A DNA stretch of 64,000 nucleotides from Diphasiastrum complanatum (lineage: Eukaryota; Streptophyta; Lycopodiopsida; Lycopodiales; Lycopodiaceae). The DNA is taken from NCBI GenBank assembly GCA_029204225.1, contig CM055102.1, forward strand, positions 830,839 through 894,838. Reading direction: 5' to 3'. Below the pieces are notes generated by a model. The model did no database searches, was not told the DNA's origin, and worked only from the letters and a program-made list of their open reading frames with translations. Positions 30,427-42,527 of this stretch are shown here, one piece after another (position 1 is the stretch's first letter; each line of letters begins with the position of its first letter). The translations under genes were made by a program, and so were the position numbers.

Positions 30427-33400
30427 ATGATGGTTGAATCGCTCCCTACAAAAACTTCAATATACTGATGCAGCTAGTGAAAATAAACATCTGAGATTCT
30501 GAGTGTCTCACAAAAAAATTTGTATTTGTGAGTAGCCATAGATATCTTGCATGTCCATGCATGCCAAAGTTGAATTGAAGTAGATGAAAAGGAGCCCAAA
30601 ACAGCAAGCTGCCACAGCTTCCTGCTCTCGTGAAGATGCAAGCCTTCAGCCTCGACCTTCTGCCATATGCGATTTCTATGTTTAGCAAACAGTTGACAGG
30701 CCTGACTCAGTGGTAGGTTCCCAGCCAAGACGTATCAAAATATCGACCGCAAGCCTTACGGTGTGGTGTGGTCACTCTAATGATAACATCCCGATTACTG
30801 CCTCTCATCATCAATGCAATCTATAATATATAATATATACACTCATCATTCATAGACTTTGTTTATCGCCTCTGATCATTCATGCATCCCGAGAAACGGA
30901 AAGATTTTTGTAAGACGTTACTCCCATTGCCTTTGGTCAATCTTTTGGTACATTCATGAAAGATGTACTAAAATTTAAGGGCGATATAAGTCAAGTATCT
31001 CAAAAGCACACAAAATACCTGAGTAGTAAATGCTTTGGAGGATGTAAAAAGCCTGGCATCTCTAGTCTATCAGTGGATTAAGCTATCTGAAGCACACTGG
31101 AGGCTGAATATGGACATCTGCGTCTACCCGAAGAACTATGGACGCTGAATATGGACTTTTGCGTGACTGATCTCGACTGGGAGCATACCACCTGAGTTAG
31201 GATTGTCAACTTTCTGAGCTTCCGTCGTCTTGAGACAGGATGCTCCAATCTGCAATAAGGAGCAAAAGTGTCGCCTCCAAGTGCTCTCAAGAACTTTTTG
31301 TGGGATTCCAGATCGCTGTCCATCATCATCTGCATAGAGCCCCTTGGTGAGACGTACCAGCTAATCTTTCACATTCATTCCTTCCTGTTTTAAGATCATA
31401 TTTACAGCTATCATTTCTTCTATATCAAAGTGGAACTTGATAAAAAAAATATGGTTAGCAAGTCTGTGCACATCCTTTATAGCCGAATGCTTCAGTTTCT
31501 AAACTTTCTCATTCGGCCATATAATGCGTCACATCCATAGAAAGACAGAAGGAACGAAAAGTTAAAGAATCCTTAAGCTACGTAGCCTTAAGAATGATAC
31601 CTTAATATTGACTCATAATAGGCAGTTGCACTAAGATGCGCGCCAACTCTGTGCTCTCCGACGGAAGTTCTTCAGCAGTCCTAATTCTAGGAGGTAAGCT
31701 TCCAAGTCAACCTCATGAGGCTGTTGCAGATAACCTCCATTTTTATGGGATTATCCGGTGTTAAGACCTCAGATAACAAAGTTGTAGCTTGTGACTGATT
31801 AATATCTGTCTGAGATTATCATTCTTCTAGAATATTAGATTAGGATATGCTATGTACAATATCACTCTTTGAGACTGCATTGGCAGCATACCCCCTGAAT
31901 TAGAGCTGTCACAGACACTTGAAAATTGAATTTCACTGCAAAAGAAATGGCAAAAGCAAAAGGAGAAGTGCAACATGTGGGAGGGAGATGGTGCACAAGT
32001 TGCAATATGCGTATTGGTCCCATTTATACAAAGAAATCTGGAGCCCCGAAGGAGGTCGAACTTCGTCGAAGAAGCCTTGCTTACAGTGGGCTTACAATGT
32101 TGTATGAACTGATAGGCGAGGTACTATGTGGGAAAGGTATCATTCTCATCTTCTGGGAAGTACAAGCGAAATCAATGCGTTGCCAAATGGATTCTGAGTG
32201 AATGTCTAGTGCAACGTGCAAACTTTAAAGCATATTTAACCAAGGCCGAACTATTTCGTCAGAGCACTGGTTTAAACTTTGAAGGTTTTTAACTGATCAC
32301 ATACCCTAATTGTAAGCAACAGAAGCTATTTCGCTTAGTAACGAATTACGATGTATTCCCAGCTAGTTAGAGAAATTAGCTTTATGGTTAAGGCAATCCT
32401 GGGAACGAATTGCAAAAAGCACTTCCCTGCAGTCTCTAATCGCTCTACAAGTAAATGACAACTAAACCGGCCAATGTATATACAGTAATATACTGTAAAC
32501 GAATAGATTGGATCATTGAGTACAAAATCCACCTCTCTTCTAAGTTCTGGCAGTTCTTGTCTCCTGGCCCCTGGGCTTTTCAGACCACGTGGATGGGCCC
32601 AGCGCTTAGGATCCTTGGTATATTATAAGTTCTGACGCACGGCCGATCTTTCATTTTAGACATGGTACTTGTACGATTAACAAGAAAGGCCCCACTCTCT
32701 CAATTAACCATACAGCAGCAGTAGAGAATATTTTGCAAATTTTCAAGAGCACTTCATTTGTAATCACTAAATTGTTACGAAAATACCCATTCAGTGCATG
32801 CGTGACTTCAACTAGAGCGAGACTAGTGATCGCCAGTCGTGAGAACTCGTGACATGCACTTGACTTCATATGCAAAGCTCAACAAATACTTCCTTAAGAT
32901 CTTTTGCCGGTGCCTTTGGATTACTGTAGACTCCAACGTTTACAAGATCAAATGGCTGCTTTACCTCTAATCCAGTGCTCTTAATCACTTTTACAGATAA
33001 ACTTTCGAACACATCATTGAAATTGGTAACACAACGCTATGAAACCTATAGATTTTATATTTTTTAAGTGGGATTTTTAGCTCAACACCTAAAAACTTAG
33101 AAACTAACTGGTGAAATGCCAAATTCAATTGTTGCAAACTAATTCAAAATCCACTAAAAAATAGCAACCCTAGGAAAACTTGTATTAAACTGGATCATAT
33201 GTGCTCAAGGATCCTCGGTAGGTCTCTTTTGGAAAGTCCGTTGCAAGTTTGTTGATGTCATACCGTAGTAACAAGCTGAATCAGCCATCCGGAAACTCCT
33301 GAGTAGGAGCACCTGCAGCCTACCAGTCCGGTAAAAGTCAAAATAAAATAAAGAGGAAAATCTGATCTGCTGCAGGCTGCTGCAATGCAGGTTGATCAAT

Positions 33401-34744
33401 ACCAGAACGAAACCAATGCGCATGGACATGGTCAACAATTCTCCACACTTGTCTGACGCCAACTCCATCGCAGTTCCAATCTGCTGTCCACGAGCCTCAA
33501 GAAAAGGGACAGCATACCAGCATATAATTATTGGCTGCATTTGCAGTGGAGTGGAGATGGGTTCATCGCCCACTAATGCCACTAACAGTGTCTTGTAATC
33601 TTGTATTTGAATAGCAATTTGCAAACTCCAAAGCAAAAGTTGGTGGATGGATCTATAAATGCAAAAAGGTGGGTGTTCTTTAGGTAGACCGTAGTATACA
33701 TACTACATAGTACGGGCCCAGCCAAAGAGAGACATACATAATCAATCATATTACAGACTCTAGAGATATGAGCTTTTTTGGGAGTAGTAAGTTGTAAGGC
33801 TTCCCAGACTCCAGCGTGAAAGCGTTTGTCCAAGGCACAAGTGCACGCTCGCTAGCAGGAGCAGCTGCCAGCAACCGTCAGGGCAGGGGTAGCCAGCTGC
33901 CAAGGGCCGAGCACCTTGGATTGGTTTGTTTGCAATACCTACGCTCTCTCCCTCTATTACATAATACATATTCTATTAATGCTCCCTCTTGAGTCTCAAT
34001 CATCTAGAGACTCCATTTAATGTACACTCCATGATGCACTCCATGCAACATGTGAGGGAGTCCAATGGTGCAATCCTCACCATGGCCCTCCTTTAACAAA
34101 TTTTATTATTGCTTTGTGAGCCGCATATACACTCCCTGACATGGTGCAGAGAGAGTCTGCTTTGCACTTCCTAGGTAGCCGTGGCCAATACTTTGCCACA
34201 TCTCAAAGAATTGCCCAATAAATCCATGCTTATTTCGAAGAGCACTTAGGTGGCACAATGATCTATGTAGCATAGATGTGTGAGGAGAAACTCTACAAAT
34301 TTGTAAGGTCTCTTTGAGTTGCTCTCAGTCTTAAGGTTCTTTTATACAATTTTTTGCCTAGTGCTCTCACTTGCTCGAAGGTTCTTGAGCATTTGTTTGC
34401 AAGATCGATACATAATATATTATCCCTTTACACCAAAGGGCAAGCTTAGATTTCTTGGGAGGTAACTTTGTTTGGAGGTTGGTAGTGGCATAGTGGGCTT
34501 CACTTGTTGTGACAACTCTGTCAAGGTGTTCCCTTGTTGTTGGCATGTCAGGATGAACATCGGCGGTTCCGAGTGGGGGGCATACTCAATCAAGAAAATA
34601 TCCAATAAAATGTTCACATATTTGGCAATGGTCCATATGACATGGAAATTTGATGGTCATTTTTTGATCAAGCCATGGTCCCACATATGCTAACGCTACT
34701 TGTTTTATTCATTAACTACAGACATGATCGCACACACACAATTA
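30427..34744. other. Low-copy-looking region without a recognised gene
   Basis: 4.3 kb with no resemblance to the retroelements around it and no copy elsewhere in the window. Short minus-strand segments look coding-like but connect to nothing I recognise. One is at 31170-31335 (Met-rich start, then LGGDTFAPYCRLEHPVSRRR, followed by a GT that could be a splice donor). Others are at 31632-31742 (LEAYLLELGLLKNFRRRAQS), 33205-33636 and 33760-33969. A frame at 30474-30728 is also open. They could be remnants of a host gene on the minus strand. A plus-strand candidate is listed separately. Confidence 0.3.
31947..32201 (+). CDS. Small open frame, unrecognised (84 codons)
   Basis: ATG in a favourable plant context (AAGAAATGGC). 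The product starts MAKAKGEVQHVGG and includes WCTSCNMRIG (one Cys-X2-Cys) and a basic stretch (KEVELRRRSLAYSG). It has no recognised domain and lies in unannotated DNA between two retroelement clusters. It may be chance or an exon of an unrecognised gene. Confidence 0.15.
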   Translation: MAKAKGEVQHVGGRWCTSCNMRIGPIYTKKSGAPKEVELRRRSLAYSGLTMLYELIGEVLCGKGIILIFWEVQAKSMRCQMDSE

Positions 34745-34809
34745 CTGTGAGAAATTGTCAACTAGTTTGAGATTTATCATGTTGAGTTTAGTTGGCAATT
34801 TTGACGAAT
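34745..34809 (+). repeat. Copia C-type LTR, first part (split)
   Basis: TGTGAGAAATTGTCAACTAG, close to the start of the copia C LTRs (TGTGAGAAATTCAACTAG). It breaks off where a terminal-inverted-repeat element begins at 34810 and resumes at 38396. Confidence 0.6.
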
Positions 34810-34843
34810 AACACCATTGGGAGTCGAATGAGAAACTTTGCGA
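34810..34843 (+). repeat. Left terminal inverted repeat
   Basis: 34 bp, 31 of 34 positions matching the reverse complement of 38362-38395. Mismatches are at its 11th, 16th and 28th bases. Confidence 0.65.
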
Positions 34844-37406
34844 CCAAAAGAGAAACTTTTGGAATGTTTCCTTAAATTCCCTCAAAAAGTGTCTTAAATT
34901 AGCATGCTTTTCAAAAACACCTTGCGCACGTATAAAGCCTTGTTTGAAAAACGACAAAAAAAAAGGTGATTTTGCACATTTTCAAAATTTTTGAACTTTG
35001 GAAAGTACTTGGTTTTGTAAATCACTTTTTGTAATGAAATTTAAAATAAAATAACAAAAAATTGAGACATACTAAAATTGGCTCTATTTTCAAAAACATG
35101 CAATTTGACACAATAAACTAAGCATAAAAATGTTTTGATTTCATGTATTTTAGCTGCTGTAGGCTAGTCTAGTAACACTATCGTTAGGAACACCAAGCGA
35201 AGTACTGACAATGACTCCAGCAAGGTTCCCTATACCGCTCTTGTTACAAACATGGTATCCAAAATCATCGTGCAACCCAAAAATTTTAAATGCCAATTAT
35301 CATACGCATATTCTATCAAAATGCACAAGCGATATATATTCTACGTTATTTGTATACGTAGTTATAAAGGAAATTTAGCAGCATGATCATGACATCAGTG
35401 TTGATATGCATGGACTATCAAATGATAAGGATGATTGTAATCTGAACGTTCATAGCATAAAAGTCAACGAACAATCACGGCAACTGAAACTAATCTTACC
35501 GAGTGGTAATGTACTGGTACATATATTAATTATCTAGCTGCTTCAAATTACCCATCAGAGATACACCATATGATTTGTTAACTTCATATAGACAATTTCT
35601 AGTCTCTTGAAAAGGTACAGTGGCACATACTCATTCCACATATGATAACGTAGACTGACACTTCTTATATCCTCCTCTTATCTTGGATCTATTTTCAAGT
35701 TAGCTTCTATAGCAGCAGTTTATTATTCCACGTCTTCTTGTATGTAGGAAGGTTAGATGAGTTGCATGAATGGTTCTAATCCGCACACTACCTTCTTTCT
35801 GACCATCCGGGGATATTCAATTGGAATTATTCCCTCGTCATTCGCCACACTGAAGGTACCACTCTTGACATTTGGCACTGATCACTATGTGGCACTTTCA
35901 CATCAATTTTCTGATTTGCGTGCACTTACATATGTGAACTCCGAAGGCCGAAAACTCATGCTTTTGAGAAATATTGTGCTGAGAGCCTTCAGGATATTTT
36001 AAGAAAGATTAAGCACACTGAAGGATTTCAGCACTAATAGTTAACTAACATCTAAGAGTCTACTTTCGTATGCAGATTGGAACATGAAGAGAACTTTGAG
36101 AGATCTAAACGATAATATGATAAAACTACTATCCTGCAGAGAGCAGTACTAGCAAAAAGGCAATGAGCACAGTACCGCATTGGCATTGGAGTACTATAAC
36201 AACAGAAAAAATGAAAACGCTGCATTGTAGAATATGCCAGCCGCGGCGGCAACCACGCTTGAATGACAATAGATGTGAGTGTCATTGCTCTGCTATGTCA
36301 TTTTATCCATTTTATCGAGATTTTTATGATAATACCTATACGTCAATTTGATTATGAAGTTTATAATGAGTATCACAATTATATTGGTGTTATAAGCTAG
36401 CTTGACATCTGGAAACAAGCTGAAGTAAACTTAAGGCATTTTGATCCTATTGGATTAGATTCTTAAAGTACTATGGATTGTCAACCTTGGATATATTGGA
36501 GATCGAGGTTCAGAGGCTTGTTTCAACTCGATTGTCAAAGCATGTTTGACTTAAAGCCAAAGTTCACTTCAGCAACACTTGAGCTTCACGCATTTAAACT
36601 CCCAGCTTTTCGACTTACATCTAAAGTGTTGGCTAATTGTAGTCTTGGATCGATTTTACAAGGTATCTCACCTATTTTGACTTGCAGTACCAAGTGGGAA
36701 TTCCCAATTCTACAACTGAATTCTCAGCAAACGAGACCCGACATCTATGCTTTCAAGACACTCATTTATCCTTATGATTGTAAGACATAGTTTGTTTGTG
36801 GAAGGCTATCATCGAAGTATGTAAGTGTGGCACATTCGATCTATATCTAAAGATTAGAATAGAATGAGTGTGGCTCTTCGACCTTCTGTAACAAATCGAT
36901 GTTGTTAAGGATAGCCCATATTAAGGCATATGATGTCTTGAGGCCTTATGACACATGTTCAATTTCTAAAGGTTTGGTCTAAAGGCAATACTTATGTCTA
37001 TAAGGCATGACCTATATGTTTGAAGGTTAGCCTTTGTATTAAAGGCAATATCAAAATTAGAGGCAAGGAACCAGCTCGATTTTGGCTAGGGCTACTTCGA
37101 TCTTAAGAGGATGTCTCCACGCGTTCTCAACTGCCCACATTTACTTCGATTCTGGGCATATGCTAAATTCGATCCAAATCCAAACAGACTGACTGACGCG
37201 TTCATCATCACACGTAGCTATCCACGTGAGCGCTTCTCCCACGATCTATTACTCAGTCTTATGACCTGCACTCAGGCTTTTTATTGATTTTGAGATACCT
37301 TTAACAGGGATTTAGTATCGAAATCCCTATTACAGATCGATAAATTAACTTAACAGGGCCCGGGGCTGTGGATTGCGTGTAGGTTGCTGACAGCAATGTT
37401 GCAAGC

Positions 37407-37410
<4 letters not shown>

Positions 37411-37460
<50 letters not shown>
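37411..37460 (+). repeat. CT dinucleotide microsatellite
   Basis: About 25 uninterrupted CT repeats followed by GGGGGCGCG. The minus-strand frame across it encodes alternating Arg and Glu, which is a by-product. Confidence 0.95.
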
Positions 37461-37463
<3 letters not shown>

Positions 37464-37655
37464 GGGCGCGTGGCCTGCTGGTTGTGGGTTCTGGATCAGC
37501 ACGCAGGGGTTTTGGACATTGTTCGGAAAACCTTTTTGGGTTCCCCTCCAAAAACCTTTATTTCACGAACTATTCCGGTTTTTTAGAAAGATGACCCTCA
37601 ATACATGCCAATTATACATTATTTTATGATCTAAGAAAAATACGGTTAAACCTAC

Positions 37656-37787
37656 ACTATGCATCTTTTCTTTCTTATGAGTCTAAATGTTATGTTAATG
37701 GTTTACATCCTTTCCATGCATACTATGCATCTTTTCTTTCTTATGAGTCTAAATGTTGTGTTAATGGTTTACATCCTTTCCATGCAC
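37656..37787 (+). repeat. 66-bp tandem duplication
   Basis: Two adjacent 66-bp copies (37656-37721 and 37722-37787), starting ACTATGCATCTTTTC, nearly identical apart from isolated substitutions. It keeps a short frame open (a 22-residue repeat) but does not look coding. Confidence 0.9.
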
Positions 37788-38361
37788 AAGTTGATGACGG
37801 TAGTTGCATGCATTGAAAGTTCACATGATTACTTGAACTTTCAACAATCAATTACCAAAATTTGATCAACAAAGCCCATAAAAAGAAGAATACCCTTGAA
37901 ATTACTAAAACAATACATATTAGAAAATCAAAAAACAAAGGGCCAGTATCTACATTGAGTTCACTCAATGTTCCGAAAGGTCAAACTCAATGTTCTACCT
38001 GTTGGTAATACTCATGATCATATAGATCAAATGTTTAGTACCTTTATTTTGTTGGTTTTGTAAATTTGAATATAATTAAAAAATAGACATATTTTCTAAA
38101 TATAAATAGCAAATCAAAAAAATCAGTACAAATAAAAAATTATGTAGGTTTTTGAGAGATTTTGAACATACTTTTTTTGTTGACCTTATTGATATACAAA
38201 AAAAAAAAACATATTTTTGTAGGTTTATAATTTTTCACATGTTTGTATTTTTTAAAATATAAGAAAAACACGTCATTTTTAAGATTTGTATGCACAAAAA
38301 ACATGGTTTTTGTGAAATGACATTTTTTTTGTCAATTTTGAAAGATTCCTTAAGGAGAACC

Positions 38362-38395
38362 TCGCAATGTTTCTCATTCAACTCGCAATGGTGTT
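38362..38395 (-). repeat. Right terminal inverted repeat
   Basis: Partner of 34810-34843; it reads AACACCATTGCGAGTT... on the minus strand. Confidence 0.65.
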
Positions 38396-38935
38396 CAATA
38401 TGCATTTGCAAGTTGATAAGGTCAAATTTGGACCCACTCTAATTGGTTAGTAGAGATGCATTGAATCTGGTCATGTTAGATCTAAGGTTTGAAAGAGATC
38501 TACAACCTTCCATAAGTTGATAAGCCTTGGTAAGAGCATCCAAATAGGACAAGAGGCTAATATAAATAAGCATACAAGTGTGGGAGAAATTTATCTCTCT
38601 CTTTCTTCTCTCATTCATTCTTATGAAAGATATCTCTTTGGGTCCTATATCCATTTTTTGCATGTTTGTAAGGATATAGTGGATTCTTGTGTATAAAATG
38701 CTATTTTTTTTTATATGTATGAGTTCCCACGTGTGAGTACTATTTTAGTACAGCCATTGTACGGACACGAACAATAAATTATCATACATAAGTGATTTTG
38801 ACAAGTCTTTATTGAGTTTTCATTTTCTATGTCTAGTTGATGCTTGATTTCTACGTAATGATGCTAGATGTGCTCTTTTACTAAGCCAAAGATCAAAGGG
38901 CATCATTAGATCTTTGTGATCTGATTTTTTTCACA
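38396..38935 (+). repeat. Copia C-type LTR, second part (split)
   Basis: Continues the LTR interrupted at 34810. TATA box TATAAATAAG at 38561, palindrome variant TTCCCACGTGTGAG at 38724-38737 (163 bp downstream), end ...TTTTTTTCACA directly before a primer-binding site. Without the insertion the LTR would be about 605 bp, close to the 635-643 bp of its relatives. Confidence 0.75.
38724..38737 (+). promoter_or_regulatory. G-box palindrome variant in split copia C-type LTR
   Basis: TTCCCACGTGTGAG, two departures from the perfect palindrome but with the CACGTG core kept; 163 bp downstream of the TATA box. Confidence 0.5.
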
Positions 38936-39361
38936 TGGTATCAGAGTTTTTTTGAAGGGTATATTTGCAAGAGTAGCCAATTCTAGTGATTTGGAGGTAT
39001 CACCAATTCTAGAGTGTGCTAGAGTGATTCCTTGTCAAAATCAAGCATTTTCAAGTGTAGAATGGGGATTTTTGTGATCCAAAGGTCAATTTAGGTCAAA
39101 ATACTTGTTGGATTTTGGTGATTTATATTGCATAATAAAGGAAAAACATCATTCTTCAAGAATCTATATCAAGTTTCCAGATTTGCAAGTAGAAATCATG
39201 TGAATGATTCAATTTTGTGTTCTTTTGTGGAAACCCTAAAATTGATTGGATATCTTGTGTTTGAATTTGATGGAATTTTCAAGAGTGTATTTCAAGCTTA
39301 GAAATTGCAAAAGTTTATAAGATTGTAGGTTGATCATTTGTGTCAAAATCTTGTTAGGATC
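38936..39361 (+). other. Primer-binding site and leader of a copia C-type element
   Basis: TGGTATCAGAG at 38936-38946 directly follows the LTR. About 415 bp of leader resembles that of copia C in the arm (25270-25690), for example the phrase about a bent-over GATCATAGGTTGATCA-like segment. The element is cut at 39362 by LTR E, so no coding sequence remains. Confidence 0.65.
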
Positions 39362-39808
39362 TGGTGCAGCATGCAGATCACATAAATCAATCACCATAGC
39401 CACTCCTCACAAGCTCTCAAAGATGGTGGATCAAAAGTTTATTGTATAACAAAGAAAAATGTACATATAGTGTATTCACAAACTCCATGAAAAGACATGT
39501 GTCCTAAAAATGGTCTACTACCTGTCGGGCCTGATATGGCCAAATTGGCCTACCACGTGTCGGGCATGATATGGCCAAATTCGACCGACAAACTTGGGAC
39601 ATGCCCCCGAGTATAGCAAGTATTGTAAATAACACTGTACATGCTAATTTTTCCTACGTGTGGCTACTCGGCTAACCCAAGTAGATATGTCGATGGCGGG
39701 TCAAGTCCCGAACACCTGAATACAACAAATCTAATTAACTGTACACTAATTATAGTATCACATTTGAAGCTTACAAATTATGAATTAGATCAACTCTGAT
39801 TTCTAACA
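39362..39808 (-). repeat. 3' LTR of a copia-like element E
   Basis: On the minus strand starts TGTTAGAAATCAGAG immediately after GGGAGAG (a polypurine tract, plus-strand 39809-39815) and ends ...GCTGCACCA. A related LTR starts at 62728 on the plus strand with the same opening. It contains two tandem-like CCTACNACSTGTCGGG segments near 39520-39570. Confidence 0.65.
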
Positions 39809-41560
39809 CTCTCCCTTAAACGCAAATGTGATAGGAGTAAAGAAATATATTGCAGTAGTGTCTGGAGTGTCCAAAAGATGTTATGCATATCCCTACTACC
39901 TTGTACTTGACTCACAGTGAAGCACACCATCAAACCACCAGGTTTGGCACACAAAGTATCATGCACGCACAATCTGTCGTAAAACTTGGATATGACCGGC
40001 AGCGGAAGCTCGAAGTTGGTAACCGCCCTTGGGATATTTGGCTGTCCGCCACTATTGAAAAACCCGAAAAGCCCGAAGGTGCCTCTAAATTGTTTAAGGC
40101 AAGTCCAAAATGGAATTTGGTCATTGTGTCGCCTCTTTTGCGAAAGTGCAAAAAATGCAAAAATGCGAAAATGCCAAGGTGCCTTAAAACCTCCATCACT
40201 TCATCGGAGTTACATTGCCATTTTTTTCACTTGTTTAGAGGACCCCATGGTAAAAACAACCACTCATGTAGGCAGTAAGCATAGTGCCCTACTAATTTAA
40301 TGGTATTATCCCCATCCCTTTTGATTAAGATGACAAACCTCTCAATACTATCACGTGGATTAGTATAAGTATCAAAATACCTTTAGTTGAGGGGCCATTT
40401 AAGCCTAGATGTATACTCTATTGCAGAAGGAAGTCTAGGCTCAAAATTGTATTTGTTCAATGGGAATGCAAGACAGGACAAGTAAGATGGCTATGAATCA
40501 TAATGTAAAAATTCATGTCTATCAACTACGAGCTCTCTCTCCTTCATAAAAAAAGTTACGAGTATCCACTATATAGTTGGGTTGATACATAAAGTTTGGG
40601 GTATAAATATATGCATAGTTGTATGATTTTGTGGATTTGGAAAACGTTCTTGCCATTAATTTCCAATTGTGCATGGTGAAAAAACCTAGAAAGGGCTAAA
40701 ATTCATGATTCTTGCTTGTTTTTTCATGAAATTGGATGGTAGGAGGTTGTTAAACATCAATTGAGACTGGGAAAAGATGAATCATAGTCTTTTGAAGCTG
40801 TCCTAGAAGTTAGATTCCTCCTACAGCTTAATTGGCTATTCTAAACTCGCACGTGTGAGTCCTAGGTGGCAGGCTGACATGGCAAGTGTCTTGTTCACTG
40901 GGTCTCCCTCTGTATAGAGCTTTACAGCACCCAATTTGGTGTCCTGTAGCCAAAGATATGAGCATCTGAAGTTTTGCAATTTTGTGTGCAAAATTGGCAA
41001 AATTTCCAATTGTTTCGATTGCATGCATGACAATTTCCTATTTTGATGTACTGTGCTTGCATGGAATGTCTGCATGTGGTTTCTTTGAGCGATTCTGACA
41101 TGCATGGGTTGGCTAGATCTGTTTTGAGTGGTCATACTCATGTACTCTGATAGGTAGATACAAAACTGAATTTTATAGCTGACAATTTCCGTAACACTAA
41201 ATTTTTACGTAAAATTTTGTAAATTAAAAACCAGTTTAATGTCGCATGTCTTGCATGCCTGATGGACATTAATGAAGTAAAACTAAGAATCGAACAGTGA
41301 ATCAAATTTTCAATCTCAATTGCTTAATAACTGACTGTGATTTTTTATGAATATTTAGAAAACGTAAAAATTTAAGAAAAAAATTAGAAGTGCGAAAACT
41401 CGAAATTTTTAGTTTTTTCCAGTTTCTTGTAATATCTATGAAATTGACTAGAAATAGTGATTTGACCATACTTGAGTCAATTTCAGTCAGTTTTTTGGTC
41501 AACAGTACTTCACTATGAGTTAATCAGATATTAACTAAATTTAGTAATTTCCAAGATAGA
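39809..41560 (-). other. Possible interior of element E and gypsy leader, undetermined
   Basis: The first kilobase beyond the polypurine tract should be the 3' part of element E on the minus strand. A minus frame at 39930-40199 has no recognised domain, and overlapping plus frames are equally unclear. A palindrome variant (CTCGCACGTGTGAG) is at 40846-40859. The AT-rich last part before 41570 is probably the leader of the chromovirus. No primer site was found. Confidence 0.3.
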
Positions 41561-41569
41561 TATATCGAC

Positions 41570-42527
41570 ATGGCCGAAGAAACTTCAAATCAGGCTACAA
41601 ATCCAGGTGCACCATCTTATATGGTGATTTGTCAACAATTGAGTACGACACTAAATGAGTACGACACTAATCAAGTCAAATTGATGTCTTCACCCAATCT
41701 CGGTTTTCAACCGGAGGTTTATTCGGGCGCGAAGAACGAGAAGACGCCTGAGGTCGTCGAGGACTGGTTGGCCAAGTAGAGTAGTTACTTCAATCTGCAC
41801 AGAGTTCCTGATGAGAAAAAAACTGAAAGTGTCGTGTTGTTCTTACGCTGCAAAGCGTCATCGTGGTGGCAAGATTTACCGGTGAAGCCAACTACTTGGG
41901 ATGCGTTTGCGGAAGTTTTCAAGAAAGCTTTCGTAGTTGCTGATGACGTGGACTACTACCTAAAGTTCGTGAACTGCAAGATGGGTACAAAGAGTTTAGA
42001 CTCTTATATCCAGGAATTCATGGACCTATGGAATAGGGTTCCATCATTCGATGCGAAGTTGGCATTATGGCAGTTTGTCCTAGGTTTGCCAGCCGACTAT
42101 CAGAACAAATGTAGACGAAATGTGCGTTTGAATTGTGAAAGCATATGATTCCACAATGGTGGCATCCAGGAAGCAATTTGCGCAAATTCCAACCACTGAA
42201 AAAACCAAGAAGGGTAAGAAGCGCGGTCTGGACCAAGCAAAATATTTTGACGAATTAGATCAAGCAGCATCGGAACCCAAGAAGTCGAAGAGAAAGAGAT
42301 TCAAGAAATCTATGTCCCAGGAAAAGGCTAAAAGAGAGAACTTGTGTTTTGTCTGTAAGAAGCCTGGATATATGATGAAATTTTGTCCAGAAAGGAAGAA
42401 AGGGTCTGCTCACATGATAGAAATCCCAGGTTGCAATGGTAAGACTTTGGAATTAACCGAATGGATTGTGAGTGTGAATGTTCCTTTAGTACTACTTCTT
42501 TCTTGCCTAATGAACTTTTCCGTTTAA
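41570..42527 (+). pseudogene. Chromovirus gag (capsid and nucleocapsid)
   Basis: ATG at 41570 in good context. Capsid: FQPEVYSGAKNEKTPEVVEDWL, then a premature TAG at 41777-41779 where a Trp is usual, then ASSWWQDLPVKPTTWDAFAEVF and LDSYIQEFMDLWNRVPSFD. It ends at 42148. A +1 shift near 42135 carries the frame into a Lys-rich nucleocapsid with a zinc knuckle CFVCKKPGYMMKFC, in which the His of CX2CX4HX4C is replaced by Tyr. It ends at 42527. It would package element RNA. Stop, frameshift and lost His make it inactive. Confidence 0.8.

Larger units (their letters stand above)
34810..38395. mobile_element. Element with 34-bp terminal inverted repeats inside an LTR
   Basis: The first 34 bases (34810-34843, starting AACACCATTGGGAGTC) are matched by the reverse complement of the last 34 (38362-38395) with three mismatches. 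Both ends are followed inwards by AT-rich, loosely similar sequence. Total length is about 3.6 kb. No transposase is recognisable: short frames inside (35757-36002, 36052-36285, 36473-36790) have no known domain. I see no clear target-site duplication (left flank ...GACGAAT, right flank CAATATG...). It looks like a non-autonomous or decayed DNA transposon. The superfamily is unassigned; the ends are not CACTA. Confidence 0.55.

Noticed and set aside
33205-33636. 143-residue minus frame as a membrane protein gene
   Set aside because: It has hydrophobic stretches, but no recognised family or convincing start context. Kept only as part of the unresolved region.
36473-36790. 105-residue plus frame inside the inverted-repeat element as a gene
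   Set aside because: No domain, no context, and length within chance expectation.
37345-37551. Arg-Glu dipeptide repeat protein
   Set aside because: It is the translation of a CT microsatellite, with nothing recognisable on either side.
34810-38395. CACTA or hAT assignment for the inverted-repeat element
   Set aside because: The ends start AACACC, not CACTA, and no 8-bp duplication is visible. The superfamily is left open.
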